NCBI GenBank assembly: GCA_015501595.1
Contig: JADNRX010000729.1
Location: 1-24,916, forward strand
Direction of reading: 5' to 3'
Length of the DNA: 24,916 bases
DNA from: Hymenopellis radicata
Taxonomy: Eukaryota; Basidiomycota; Agaricomycetes; Agaricales; Physalacriaceae
Of the stretch, positions 1 to 7,575 are shown piece by piece. Position numbers and translations under genes: made by a program. Position 1 is the stretch's first letter. Every line of letters begins with the position of its first letter. Under the pieces are notes generated by a model. It was not told where the DNA came from and ran no database searches. It was given only the letters and a program-made list of their open reading frames with translations.

Positions 1-599
1 CATACTGTCTCGCCTCTTCATGGTCCTCCTGGGAGGTCGGGGCATGTCCTCGATTCAGTTCTATTTTAGACGTCCCGACTGGATGCTTATAGTCCTCGAT
101 CACAATGTCATGATCTCCTTTCATGTTATGCACCTTGCACGAGCTTGTACGCAAGCAGATCTTGAGCCATCTTCCGCTGTTAGTGCCTTTTTTGTTTCTC
201 CTATCAATATGTTCTGACCGTTGCCTTAGATTTGGCCTTATATATGGTCTTCGACACACGACCAGTTCATTATCTCGAGCCGGAAGCCACTCAGGCAGCT
301 TTAGCTGACTGGCGTGTAGACATCTTGGATACGTGCAATATGACTATGCTCTTCACCGCTGTCAAAGGCAACCAGGTCACCAATAATGGATACGGTGCAC
401 AGGAAACCACTAACATGTTGTGGGACGCACACCTCCATCCATGCATGCGATATACTTTGTCGCTCATTGTGATCACCTCTAGGCTCGCTTCATTGCTACT
501 TATTGGTCTTATCAACTTGGATGCCTTCAAATGCTCAAGACTGCACACCTTGCAGATGTATCGGGAAAAGGTGCATTCTATTTCAACGAGGACTCGCAT

Positions 600-1013
600 T
601 AGAGCATGCCACGAGTTTCGGCTGTGCAGGTAACTTGCAGGTAACCTGCAACTCGCGACTCGCGACTCGGGTTCGCGCAAGTCGCAGGTTTGAGATTGGA
701 GCATTCTCCAAGTACTTGCGCAGGTTCCGGTAGTTAGTTAAGCTATAATATTATATATATAAACTGTGTTATACATATGAATATGATTCAACAAAGCTGC
801 AATAGGCCATAGAGATGATGTTTGCACTTGTTTTGACCTCAGTTGGAGGGATATGAGTGGGTTATAGCTTAAAACTCGTCAAAAACTCGCAAATTCACAA
901 GTTTTAGACCCACGAATTGCGAGTTTGAGACAAGTCGCAAGTCCGGACTTCAGATATGCAAACTCGCGCAAACTCGACCGCCGGACCCGGGTTTAGACTA
1001 GTGACATGCTCTA
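600..1013 (-). mobile_element. hAT-type MITE, copy 1 (inverted relative to copies 2 and 3)
   Basis: Left end TAGAGCATGCCACGAGT and right end ...GACATGCTCTA form terminal inverted repeats; the right one is slightly degraded (ACTAGTGACATGCTCTA). Flanking 8-mers ACTCGCAT (592-599) and ACTCGGAT (1014-1021) match at 7 of 8 positions, which fits the 8-bp target duplication of the hAT superfamily. There is no coding capacity. The interior holds many CTCGCGA/TCGCGAG-type motifs, a GTACTTGCGCAGG motif and an AT-rich centre (TATATATATAA near 755). Copies at 12028 and 22391 are the same family in the opposite orientation. This copy has more substitutions than they do, so it is probably the oldest. Confidence 0.85.
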
Positions 1014-1160
1014 ACTCGGATAAACGCTTCCTTCGGAATGTCTCTATTTACCGTCGTGCTGTTGTCAGTGTCGAGAGGCAGCCATTCCAAGATCTAGTTC
1101 ATTCCAACCTTCTCAACCCTCATGCCACATTGCAAGATGATAGAACTGCCATTGTGCTTT

Positions 1161-1212
1161 GTAGTACATTCGTTTAATCTCTCTGAGAATACGAGTCTAA
1201 TAAATTTCTTAG
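1161..1212 (+). other. Spliceosomal intron, 52 nt
   Basis: GTAGTA donor, TCTAATA branch-like site about 15 nt before the TTAG acceptor. Removing it keeps one frame open from the preceding exon to a TGA at 1361, whereas reading through gives a stop at 1174-1176. This is the best single piece of evidence that the flanking sequence is, or was, a real eukaryotic gene. Confidence 0.7.
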
Positions 1213-1451
1213 CGGACACTACTGCAGACCCATTTTATAAACCTGGTCTTGAGCCTCCAGTTCACGAATTAATCTTCCACCTAAGAGTTCCTTCAGTCCC
1301 CGATTCCTCAGAGAAAGTCAATATATACACTCTGATCACAGCGCATATTCCAAGCTCATGAAATATCAAACTTGATGTAAGTTAAATCTGTGCATACTAG
1401 TTTCTAATATCCTCATTAGTTATTCCTGGAAATAGCTGCAAACGAAGATGT

Positions 1452-2691
1452 TCGATGTAAATGTGGATTTCAAGGTAGGGAGCGTTTTCAGAGGTCTCTG
1501 CACGCCCCATACCTCTCCATACCCTATACCTAACTCTCTACTTCAAGGAGTTCACTCAGTTAACTTAACTGAGTCAAATCATCATCTGGTCAAAAATCTG
1601 TATTGTTTGACTAAATGCTGACTCTCTGCTGCTACTACTGCAGCTACTCCATCCTCTGAGCTCTTCCTAGACCTGTCTAGCCTGTATCTGATGTTGTAGT
1701 AACAACAGAGGCCACTCACAGGGTGCCTAGAAGGTTTAGCAAAATTCCACGCTCTGCCTTCTGCTCTTACCATCACCTTCTCCAGAGGCAAGCAGTTCGT
1801 GATCCTCAGTCCTTCTACTCAGGACTGATGCCATACCCTCTAGAGCACTGTCTGAAGCTGCTTAGCCAGCCCAAAACCAGTCCAGACAGGCCAAAGTGTC
1901 CAATTTGTGGAAATTCGCACTTTTGCTCTCCCAGGCAAGCAGCACTTGCTCTACTCAGTCCTCTTGCTCAGGACTGATGCATTGGCACCCTAGAAGTCTA
2001 TTGGAACCATTTGCCACAGCCCCAGAGCCCTACAGCTCTTCCTGCTCCTCTGCTTCCAGTATGTGCCAATGTCTCATATCCAGCTCTTTAGAGCTGATGC
2101 CTTTTGTGCCCAGATACCCATTCCTTTTCAAGAACTCCTTATCAAGGACACTTCTGTGGGCTATCTGGTCACAGGTGCGCTCTCTGCACTGTCTCACTCC
2201 CCTCCAGCTAATCTGTGTTATCTGGTCACAGTTAGCTCCGCTTTTTTGCGTCCTTTCTTTGCGGTTTCACCCCACATCCCTCTCAAGCGGCTCACCACCG
2301 CTTCTTCGAGCCCAACACTTCGTTCAGCATGCTATACCTTCCTGGGCTCGGTGTCCTCCTTGTACTTCCTTGTCATCGTCAATCAGTGGTACAGCTCAAC
2401 CTGTGCTTGCGACTGAGTTCAACACTGGTCGTACAGCGTGTGCCTGACTCCCTCACAAGGAGTATAAATCAGGGCACTGATTGTGAGACGAGTTCACTCT
2501 CCGAGTGCGCCGTAACACGTTCACTCTTTCAGTGTTCGATAGGCTTGGTTAAGGACCGGTCGTGCATCTTGTTCAGGCGCTCTCTATTCGCTCATTACCT
2601 GGGTGTTCTCTCTGTGAGAGCATTTGCATTCTGAGGAGTAGACTAGCAAAAGCAGCAAGAGGGTGAGAAGCCTGCGCAGACAGCCTTAGGT
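1452..2691 (+). repeat. Terminal repeat plus 5' leader of YR retroelement A
   Basis: Begins TCGA|TGTAAATGTGGATTTC and matches the repeats at 12476, 14327, 20013 and, inverted, 19216. Like the inverted copy it continues past the shared body (to about 2240) into a leader with a TATA-like box and then gag, so it is the 5' end of the element. The body is full of short-loop hairpins, for example ACTCAGTTAA/TTAACTGAGT at 1555-1575 and the CAGCTC/GAGCTG type seen in other copies. ORFs within it are shadows. The leader is cut at 2691 by a hAT insertion and resumes at 3959. Confidence 0.8.
2459..2500 (+). promoter_or_regulatory. Probable core promoter of element A (TATA-like box)
   Basis: GAGTATAAATCAGGG lies in the leader about 1.5 kb upstream of the gag remnant (about 0.26 kb if the hAT insert is removed). 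The equivalent place in copy C reads GAGTGTAAATCAGGG on the minus strand (18216-18232). Transcription would be expected to start some 30 bp downstream, near GAGTTCACTC. This is inferred from position and motif only. Confidence 0.4.
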
Positions 2692-2710
2692 TAGAGATCG
2701 GCACGAGTGG

Positions 2711-2870
2711 CAGATACTTGCGGGTGCCGGCAAGTATTTCGATCACCCGGGTGGTGCCGCACCCGGCACCCGGGTGGCAAGTACTTGTTTCCCACGGGTG
2801 GTGCCGCGGGTGGCAAGTACGAGCTCGGCGAGGCAAGTACTTGTAGCAAGTACTTGCCTAGTACTTGTAC
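2711..2870. repeat. Left subterminal repeat cluster of the hAT element
   Basis: Several copies of (GG)CAAGTACTTG(C), itself a palindrome, occur with GGGTGGTGCCGC-type spacers. The same motif crowds the right end (3768-3935). In hAT transposons, clusters of short subterminal repeats are transposase contact sites; that role is inferred here. Confidence 0.7.
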
Positions 2871-3019
2871 ATAGGTAGATATATATTATACATGATTTAT
2901 CCAAATTTATTTGACGTCAAACGACCTCAACGTCGCTTAAAAACGACGTTGCCGAAGAATTTCGGTGATCGCCGAGATGGCCGAAGGTCCCGGCACTTGC
3001 CGGATAATGATCGATCCAC

Positions 3020-3650
3020 TTGGATCTGACTTCTTCTGCTCTTACCACCACAGCACGACGTTCGCGTCGTGCTCGTCGGCCCCAGAAAATTTTCTGGGGC
3101 TTCTCTGATATCTTCTCTCTCTGCTGGATTGCTTTCTCTGTGCGGTTTGGCTTCGCGCCGGCCGCTGCGCCCTCGGATACGTTCCGGGGCGCATTCTGGT
3201 GTTCGTCTTCGCGACGACACCAATCCGACGACTCTCCCCGACGCGTAAGCCCTCAGGATGAGGCCGCCGTACCGGTGCACAGCGGGTGCGGGCGCTTGGA
3301 CGACAATGCTGGTTGCTGCTGCTCTTGGACTCGGTTTTCTGTGTGCTGGCGCTCGTCTTCGCGACGGCGCCGTCTAGGCCACGACCTGTCCCGCGTAAGC
3401 CCGATGAGGCCGCCCTATTCTGGAACAGTGGGCTCAGGTGCGACGCTCAATTAGCCCCGCGCCGTTGTATACTCACCCAGCAACAGAGCGAGCAGCAGGA
3501 CTTTTGGGCGGGACAGCGCCGCGGACGCTTCCAGCCAAGACGGTACGTGTTTCTATATTCTCATTGCATTCTTACTGAAATCTATTGAAGGACAACGACG
3601 ACGCTCAGGACGACGACCACGATCCTCCTCCACCAACTACACTTTGTTGA
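3020..3650 (+). pseudogene. Gene-like exon/intron fragment carried inside the hAT element
   Basis: The interior is GC-rich and unlike the element ends. A well-formed 48-nt intron is visible (3543-3590: donor GTACGT, branch-like TTACTGAAA, acceptor GAAG). It is followed by an exon reading DNDDAQDDDHDPPPP and a TGA at 3648-3650. Two further donor-like sites GCGTAAGCCC occur near 3243 and 3393. The acidic/proline exon and the GTAAGCCCTC donors resemble the minus-strand gene at 24324-24693. This suggests a host gene fragment captured by the transposon (Pack-type element). It could also be coincidental low-complexity sequence. Confidence 0.35.
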
Positions 3651-3767
3651 GTCCCGGTTGCTGCTTTTGCAAGTAGCCGGGGCTTCAGCAATTTGTATCG
3701 TGCACGTCGCTAGCCCCCGCGCAATTGCTCGGGGGTCGGCGGCGGGCACGAATCATACGCTGAATGT

Positions 3768-3939
3768 GGCAAGTACTTGCGCACCCGGATGGTGCAAATA
3801 CTTGCCTGTCGGGCAAGTACTTGCCAAGTACTTGACCCGCGGGTCAAGTACTTGCGGGTGGCAAGTATTTTGGCGGGTGGCAAGTACAGGTTTTGGGTAC
3901 CAAGTATTTGCCGGACGGGTGGTGGGTGCACCCGGGTAC
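3768..3939. repeat. Right subterminal repeat cluster of the hAT element
   Basis: At least five copies of CAAGTACTTG or CAAGTATTTG in both orientations, with CCCGCGGG-like spacers, ending just inside the 19-bp TIR. They mirror the left cluster. Periodic but irregular spacing and the palindromic unit rule out a CRISPR array. Confidence 0.7.
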
Positions 3940-3997
3940 CCACTCGTGCCGATCTCTACCTTAGGTTGCACATTCTGCTGAGAACGTTCCTGAATCG

Positions 3998-4437
3998 GAC
4001 GATGATCTCAATGTTATTGATGAAACCCCTTCTCCCTCTTGCTCCCCCTCTGCAACGCGCTCCTATGTCGCTCCCTCTCCCTCTCTACTGCGTATCGCTA
4101 CGCACTCTGTTACAGACGAATCCAATGCGGATCACCGCGAAGAGGTTCATCAACGTGCAGAGCAGCTGGAGCAGCTCGTCGCAGACTTTGCTGATAGTAC
4201 CATACCGTCCTACAACAAGTTCTTGCAACTCGCTCAGGAGACTGGTGCCTCAGTCGGAGAACTGGACGACTATGTTGAACAAAGTCGTTCAGATCATTGC
4301 CGCTCGAGAGGAGCACCATGACGGATCGGCTCCTTCCGATCCAGACCTCGCAGCGCAGCAAGCTGAGCAACAAGCTGCACTTAAGGAGGCTGCATGGGCC
4401 GCACTTGGTGCACGTCTCGATGCAGCTGCTGGAAAGT
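3998..4437 (+). pseudogene. gag: gag (ORF1) remnant of YR element A
   Basis: Reads DDDLNVIDETPSPS and then HREEVHQRAEQLEQLV, matching the start of ORF1 in copy C, but a short deletion has removed the segment containing the ATG. A frameshift near 4265-4300 moves the reading frame to IIAAREEHHDGSAPSDPDL and an Ala/Gln-rich stretch (AAQQAEQQAALKEAAWAA), shared with copy D. At about 4437 the gag sequence jumps directly into the reverse-transcriptase palm; the zinc-finger part of gag and the RT N-terminus, both present in copy B, are deleted. The product would be a structural nucleocapsid-like protein. Confidence 0.7.
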
Positions 4438-6204
4438 GTGCGCCGACGACATGCATTCTTTTGCACAAGTCATTCATGATGTCAAACGTGCTCATCCACA
4501 TGAAGATCTTGTTCTCTTCAAGAGCGATGTCTTTAAAGCCTTCCTTAATCTGCCAGCTCATCCTATTTGGCAGCTGCACCAAGTAGTAACAGTAGATGGA
4601 TTTCTGCATATTGTACGCAGAATGATTCTTGGCACGCGTGCTTCACCTCGCTGCTGGTGCTCCCTTTCCGGATTACTCAACTAGATTGCATGGCAACTAG
4701 GCATTGAAGATCTTTCATGACTATATGATGATTTCTTTGGTTGGACTTTATTATTGTTTGCATAAATGATGACACTCGCCGAAGGTTTGATCAATCAAAC
4801 TTGTAACCCTAGAGTCAGTCTACCACGTACGGTTACTGCTTATTCGGCCTTCACAGCAGCTACACTTCAGGGACATATAAACCAAGTAATTAGAATGCAT
4901 ACAACAGTGTATTGAAGTGATATTTTGAGGTGAGAAGCCCGAAACCGAGCTTCTGAGATAGTCTGAGGGATGAACAGGTCATCTACGGCATTTTGTGATG
5001 TCCAGCCAATTACAGGCTTATCTAACACTTCAGGAATGCTCCAATAACAAGGAGAGTATATCTATGATTATATGGAATGAGATACTTGTATGAAAAGTAT
5101 TGTTCTCTATGAGTTGTGGTGGCGGCTGATAACCCTAATTAGGGTTTACCCCATTCTAGGGTTACACTAATTATATGATCGAACTTCTTGCGAGTGTTAT
5201 GGTTTTTGCAAACAGCAATAATCACAACCTCATTCATTTTCATGGCAAACTTCGACCTCGTCGTCAAGTTCAGCTTCTGATATTCTGGGATTATATCTCC
5301 CGTCCTTGGATGACAAGAAGCAAGAGCATGGAGTCACTTTAGTCATCATTGGCTTTTGGGTAGACATCTGTGCAGGATCCATGTCCTTGTCTGCAAGATC
5401 TTTATAAGACTTACAGGACAATATTGCTGGATTCTTAAACACTCCCAATCGCAAGCCATCCTTGCAACTCTGGTTGAAACTAGGAGGACATTTGAATTGG
5501 GCACTCAATATTCTATCCTGGCTAAACCAGCCTTAACTGAACTTTATCGCAAAAACCCAAGGCAAATCTGTGGCATACAAGGGCATTCCTATTAATGCTG
5601 AAGTTACAGAGAACTTGACATGGTTTGCTAAGATGGCTAAAGAATGCATTAGAGTTCAATTTGTGGATGCTCAAGCATGGAATGACAATGAAGCAGATTT
5701 TGTTGGTTGGACAGATGCCAGTAACACTGGCTTATCTTTTGTCTATGCGGGCAATGGGTTCTTATATCAACTTCAACCTAATTCAAAGGCTCCATCCACT
5801 GATATATTCTTCAGAGAGCTGCTTGCCATGCTGTTTCTCATTCATCATGCTGCATCTCTGAGATCTCCTCCTTGTCGCATTTTGGTTCACACAGATAGTC
5901 TTGACTCTGTGGCTGTCTTCAACACTATGTCTGCATCAGAAGCCTCCCAGCCTCTCACAGCTCCATTCTCCTTGCAGTTGCCGCTATTGTCCTTCAGACT
6001 GGTATTGATATCCGAGTTAGACATATTGCAGACAAAGTGAACATTAGAGCTGATCTGTTGTCACGCCTCTTGCTTGATGATTACCACAGGCAATTTCCCT
6101 CCGACCGCATCCGCACATTTGGGCCTCCAAGAGAGCTCTTGCCGGCGCAATGGAGAGAGTGCTTGGGCGAGGGGAGAATCCTCTCGCCCCAAGATGGATT
6201 TTGA
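4438..6204 (+). pseudogene. Reverse transcriptase / RNase H of YR element A (broken)
   Basis: The RT palm is readable: DDMHSFAQVIHDVK, FKSDVFKAFLNLPAHP, RRMILGTRASPRCW, then the catalytic YDD box (YDDFFGW, 4724-4744). Next come RPRRQVQLLIFWDY and IIGFWVDI, then PNRKPSLQLWLKLGGHLNW. RNase H follows with its acidic residues: WTDAS (Asp codon 5713), FFRELLA (Glu), HTDSLDS (Asp) and NIRADLLSR (Asp, 6052). In-frame stops at 4682 and 4718 and several frameshifts (about 4763, 5275, 5540, 5940) kill it, and a small repeat interrupts it at 4803. No DNA methylase domain is seen between RNase H and the recombinase. The frame ends in a TGA (6202-6204) that overlaps the YR ORF. Confidence 0.85.
4803..5178. 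mobile_element. Putative small MITE-like insertion in the RT of element A
   Basis: This stretch does not read as RT, while RT similarity resumes just after it. Near its ends lie inverted TGTAACCCTAGA (4802-4813) and TCTAGGGTTACA (5155-5166). Flanking octamers TCAAACTT (4795-4802) and TCGAACTT (5179-5186) match 7 of 8, which would place the right end 12 bp beyond the inverted repeat, so the boundaries are uncertain. An inner palindrome AACCCTAATTAGGGTT precedes the right end. No ORF is credible. Confidence 0.4.
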
Positions 6205-7114
6205 AAAAGCTGGATGAACTGGTCCACTTTCTTCAAGTCTATGCTATTGAAAAGTCTACTCGCAAAGGATATGCTACTGGTGCACGTGACTATGCACGCT
6301 TCTGTAAGAACCATCACCTTCCGCTGGATCCAACTTCAGAAACTCTATCACGCTATATTGCGTATACATCTCGTTATATCAAATCAGCACCCAAGTATCT
6401 CACTGGTGCTAAGCACTTCATTGAGGAGTTCTATCCTGACTTTGCTGCAAACCAGGCCACTGCTGCAGTACAAGCTACAATCCGTGGGGCCAACAAAATG
6501 CGAGCTGATCCCATTCAGCGCAAACCACCTCTTCGAACTCATCACCTCCAATCTGCCTTGAATCAAGCTAATGCTACTAATATCTATGATGATCTTCTCT
6601 TCGCACCCATATTGTCATGTGGCTTCTATGCCTGTCACAGAGCTGGAGAGCTTACTATGTCAAATGACAAGTCTCTTTGTGACTGGCGCAAAGTTATCAA
6701 AAGAGCCTCATTACATTTTACTAAAGATTCTGCGGGTTATACCTTACCTTATCATAAAGGTAATCCTTTATATCATGGCACCGCCATCTTATTCATAGAT
6801 CAAGAGGTTGCATCTCCTCTCAAGCTTCTGAAGCGTTACGTGCGGCGCAGTGATAAGCTTCATGGAGCTAGAGCAGCACTCTTTGTCAAAGAGGATGGAT
6901 CTAGGCCAACCAAGTCCTGGTTTGATACTAAACTTAGTTAACTGCATTGTTTGGAAAAGAATTTGGAGGTCATTCAATGCGTGCTGGTGGAGCTACATTT
7001 TATGCAGGACTGGGACTATCTGAAGCTGTACTCCAAGCTTTAGGTCGATGGTCATCTGCTGCATGGAAGATTTATATTCGAGATAATCCAACAGTACGAG
7101 CAGCTGAGAGTTAG
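6150..7114 (+). pseudogene. Tyrosine recombinase (integrase) of YR element A
   Basis: A DIRS/Ngaro-type recombinase that would insert the circular cDNA by site-specific strand exchange. The N-terminal core-binding (SAM-like) region is LDELVHFLQVYAIEKSTRKG, followed by DYARFCKNHHLPL. The catalytic domain keeps all key residues: first Arg in CHRAGEL (near 6639), the H-x-x-R box GHSMRAGG (His 6971, Arg 6980) and the nucleophile Tyr in WKIYIRDNP (7073-7075). The ORF starts at ATG 6150, inside the RNase H frame (55-bp overlap). A single frameshift near 6938-6950 gives a premature TAA; the C-terminal frame then continues to TAG at 7112-7114. One event therefore separates it from an open frame. Confidence 0.9.
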
Positions 7115-7240
7115 CAGCGAAGCAAGCTGCTCATCATTAATCATCTTTTTACTTCTCTTGTATCTTTCTCCTCGCGTCTCAATCTCATTTTCTCTCACCA
7201 CCACCATCCTCCACACATAACATTACATAGCCCATATATA
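7115..7240 (+). other. Pyrimidine-rich 3' flank of the YR gene
   Basis: C/T-rich tract (CTCTCACCACCACCATCCTCC) after the recombinase stop. A similar pyrimidine-rich tract follows the YR of copy B and also precedes the coding-like fragment at 14048, so it may be the element's 3' untranslated region. No gene is seen. Confidence 0.4.
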
Positions 7241-7318
7241 GCCCTTCGTGATCCGCTGAATAGAATTGGCCACGTGCCAGAAGTTGATAACCAACCTCGT
7301 GTGAAACTAAAGCAGTGG
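7241..7318 (+). pseudogene. Coding-like fragment shared with 14048-14326
   Basis: Reads LNRIGHVPEVDNQPRVKLKQW in one open frame and ends abruptly where the terminal-repeat head begins (TCGAAGTAAAAG). The copy at 14048 continues past this point with PTIHLFVMECHK, so the head was placed at AAGCAGTGG|CCTACC. The protein is unrecognised; it may be part of a repeated gene or of the 3' end of an element. Confidence 0.45.
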
Positions 7319-7575
7319 TCGAAGTAAAAGCGGGTTCCAAGGGTAAGGAGTGTTTTCAGAGGCCTCTGCCCTATAACACCTCCTTCCAACACATGCTGGC
7401 ATCGCCGGCGTGTGTCCTTTATGTAGTCATGCTCACTACATCTCATTACAGGTAGCTAAGCTCGCTACAGTCTTATTTCCACAAAGTTTCAACTTTGCTC
7501 CAGTAGACGTCGCTCTGCTGATGCCTCCACGGCCTGCTTCGCAGGTCTGTTCATAGCACTATTAGTGCTTTCAAA
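7319..7575 (+). repeat. Terminal-repeat head joined to a different hairpin array
   Basis: The first ~55 bp (GTAAAAGCGGGTTCCAAGGG ... TTTTCAGAGGCCTCTGCC) parallels the head of the other terminal repeats, then diverges completely. The rest consists of consecutive short-loop hairpins: ACACATGCTGGC/GCCGGCGTGTGT, ATGTAGT/ACTACAT, GTAGC/GCTAC, CAAAGT/ACTTTG, CAGTAGA/TCTGCTG, GGCCTGC/GCAGGTC and AGCACTA/TAGTGCT. Loops are 1-7 nt. This looks like a diverged terminal repeat with a replaced body. It lies immediately upstream of a small gene fragment. Confidence 0.55.

Larger units (their letters stand above)
232..1361 (+). pseudogene. 3' part of an unidentified spliced gene, split by a MITE
   Basis: I do not recognise the product. 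A frame opens after a probable acceptor (AG at 481-482) and reads through ATYWSYQLG and VSGKGAFYFNEDS to position 599. There a MITE interrupts it, and the same frame resumes at 1014-1021 (DKRFLRNVSIYRR) and runs to 1160. A convincing 52-nt intron follows (1161-1212: donor GTAGTA, branch TCTAATA, acceptor TTAG). It joins in phase to a last exon containing DPFYKPGLEPPVHELIF and a TGA at 1359-1361. An earlier open stretch (232 to about 420, EPEATQAALADWRVDIL) is probably an upstream exon, but I could not fix its donor. The gene was functional-looking before the insertion; the 414-bp MITE in the exon should disrupt it unless spliced out. No homologue is named. Confidence 0.55.
2692..3958. mobile_element. 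Non-autonomous hAT transposon, 1267 bp
   Basis: Perfect 19-bp terminal inverted repeats, TAGAGATCGGCACGAGTGG (2692-2710) and its reverse complement (3940-3958), are flanked by a perfect 8-bp target duplication CCTTAGGT (2684-2691 and 3959-3966). A TIR beginning TAGAG with an 8-bp duplication is the signature of the hAT superfamily. Copy C of the retroelement has the uninterrupted site (GCCTTAGGTTGCAC on the minus strand near 17995), so the boundaries are confirmed within the window. No transposase is encoded. Both subterminal regions are packed with AAGTACTTG motifs, typical of hAT transposase-binding regions. The GC-rich interior looks like captured gene sequence. Confidence 0.93.

Noticed and set aside
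1..231. Start of an upstream gene (65-codon ORF at 20-217)
   Set aside because: The frame is short, no domain is visible, and I found no splice junction linking it convincingly to 232-1361.
2701..3940. Repeated CAAGTACTTG units resembling a CRISPR-type or tandem array
   Set aside because: The unit is a 10-bp palindrome at irregular spacing, confined to both ends of a transposon with TIRs. It has no constant-length spacers and the genome is eukaryotic.
5140..5160. Telomere sequence (TTAGGG-like)
   Set aside because: Only two units in inverted order plus the arm copies, internal to an insertion, not a tandem array.
7395..7575. Hairpin run as a set of bacterial-style terminators or attenuators
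   Set aside because: No trailing T-runs after the stems and the context is a fungal retroelement repeat.
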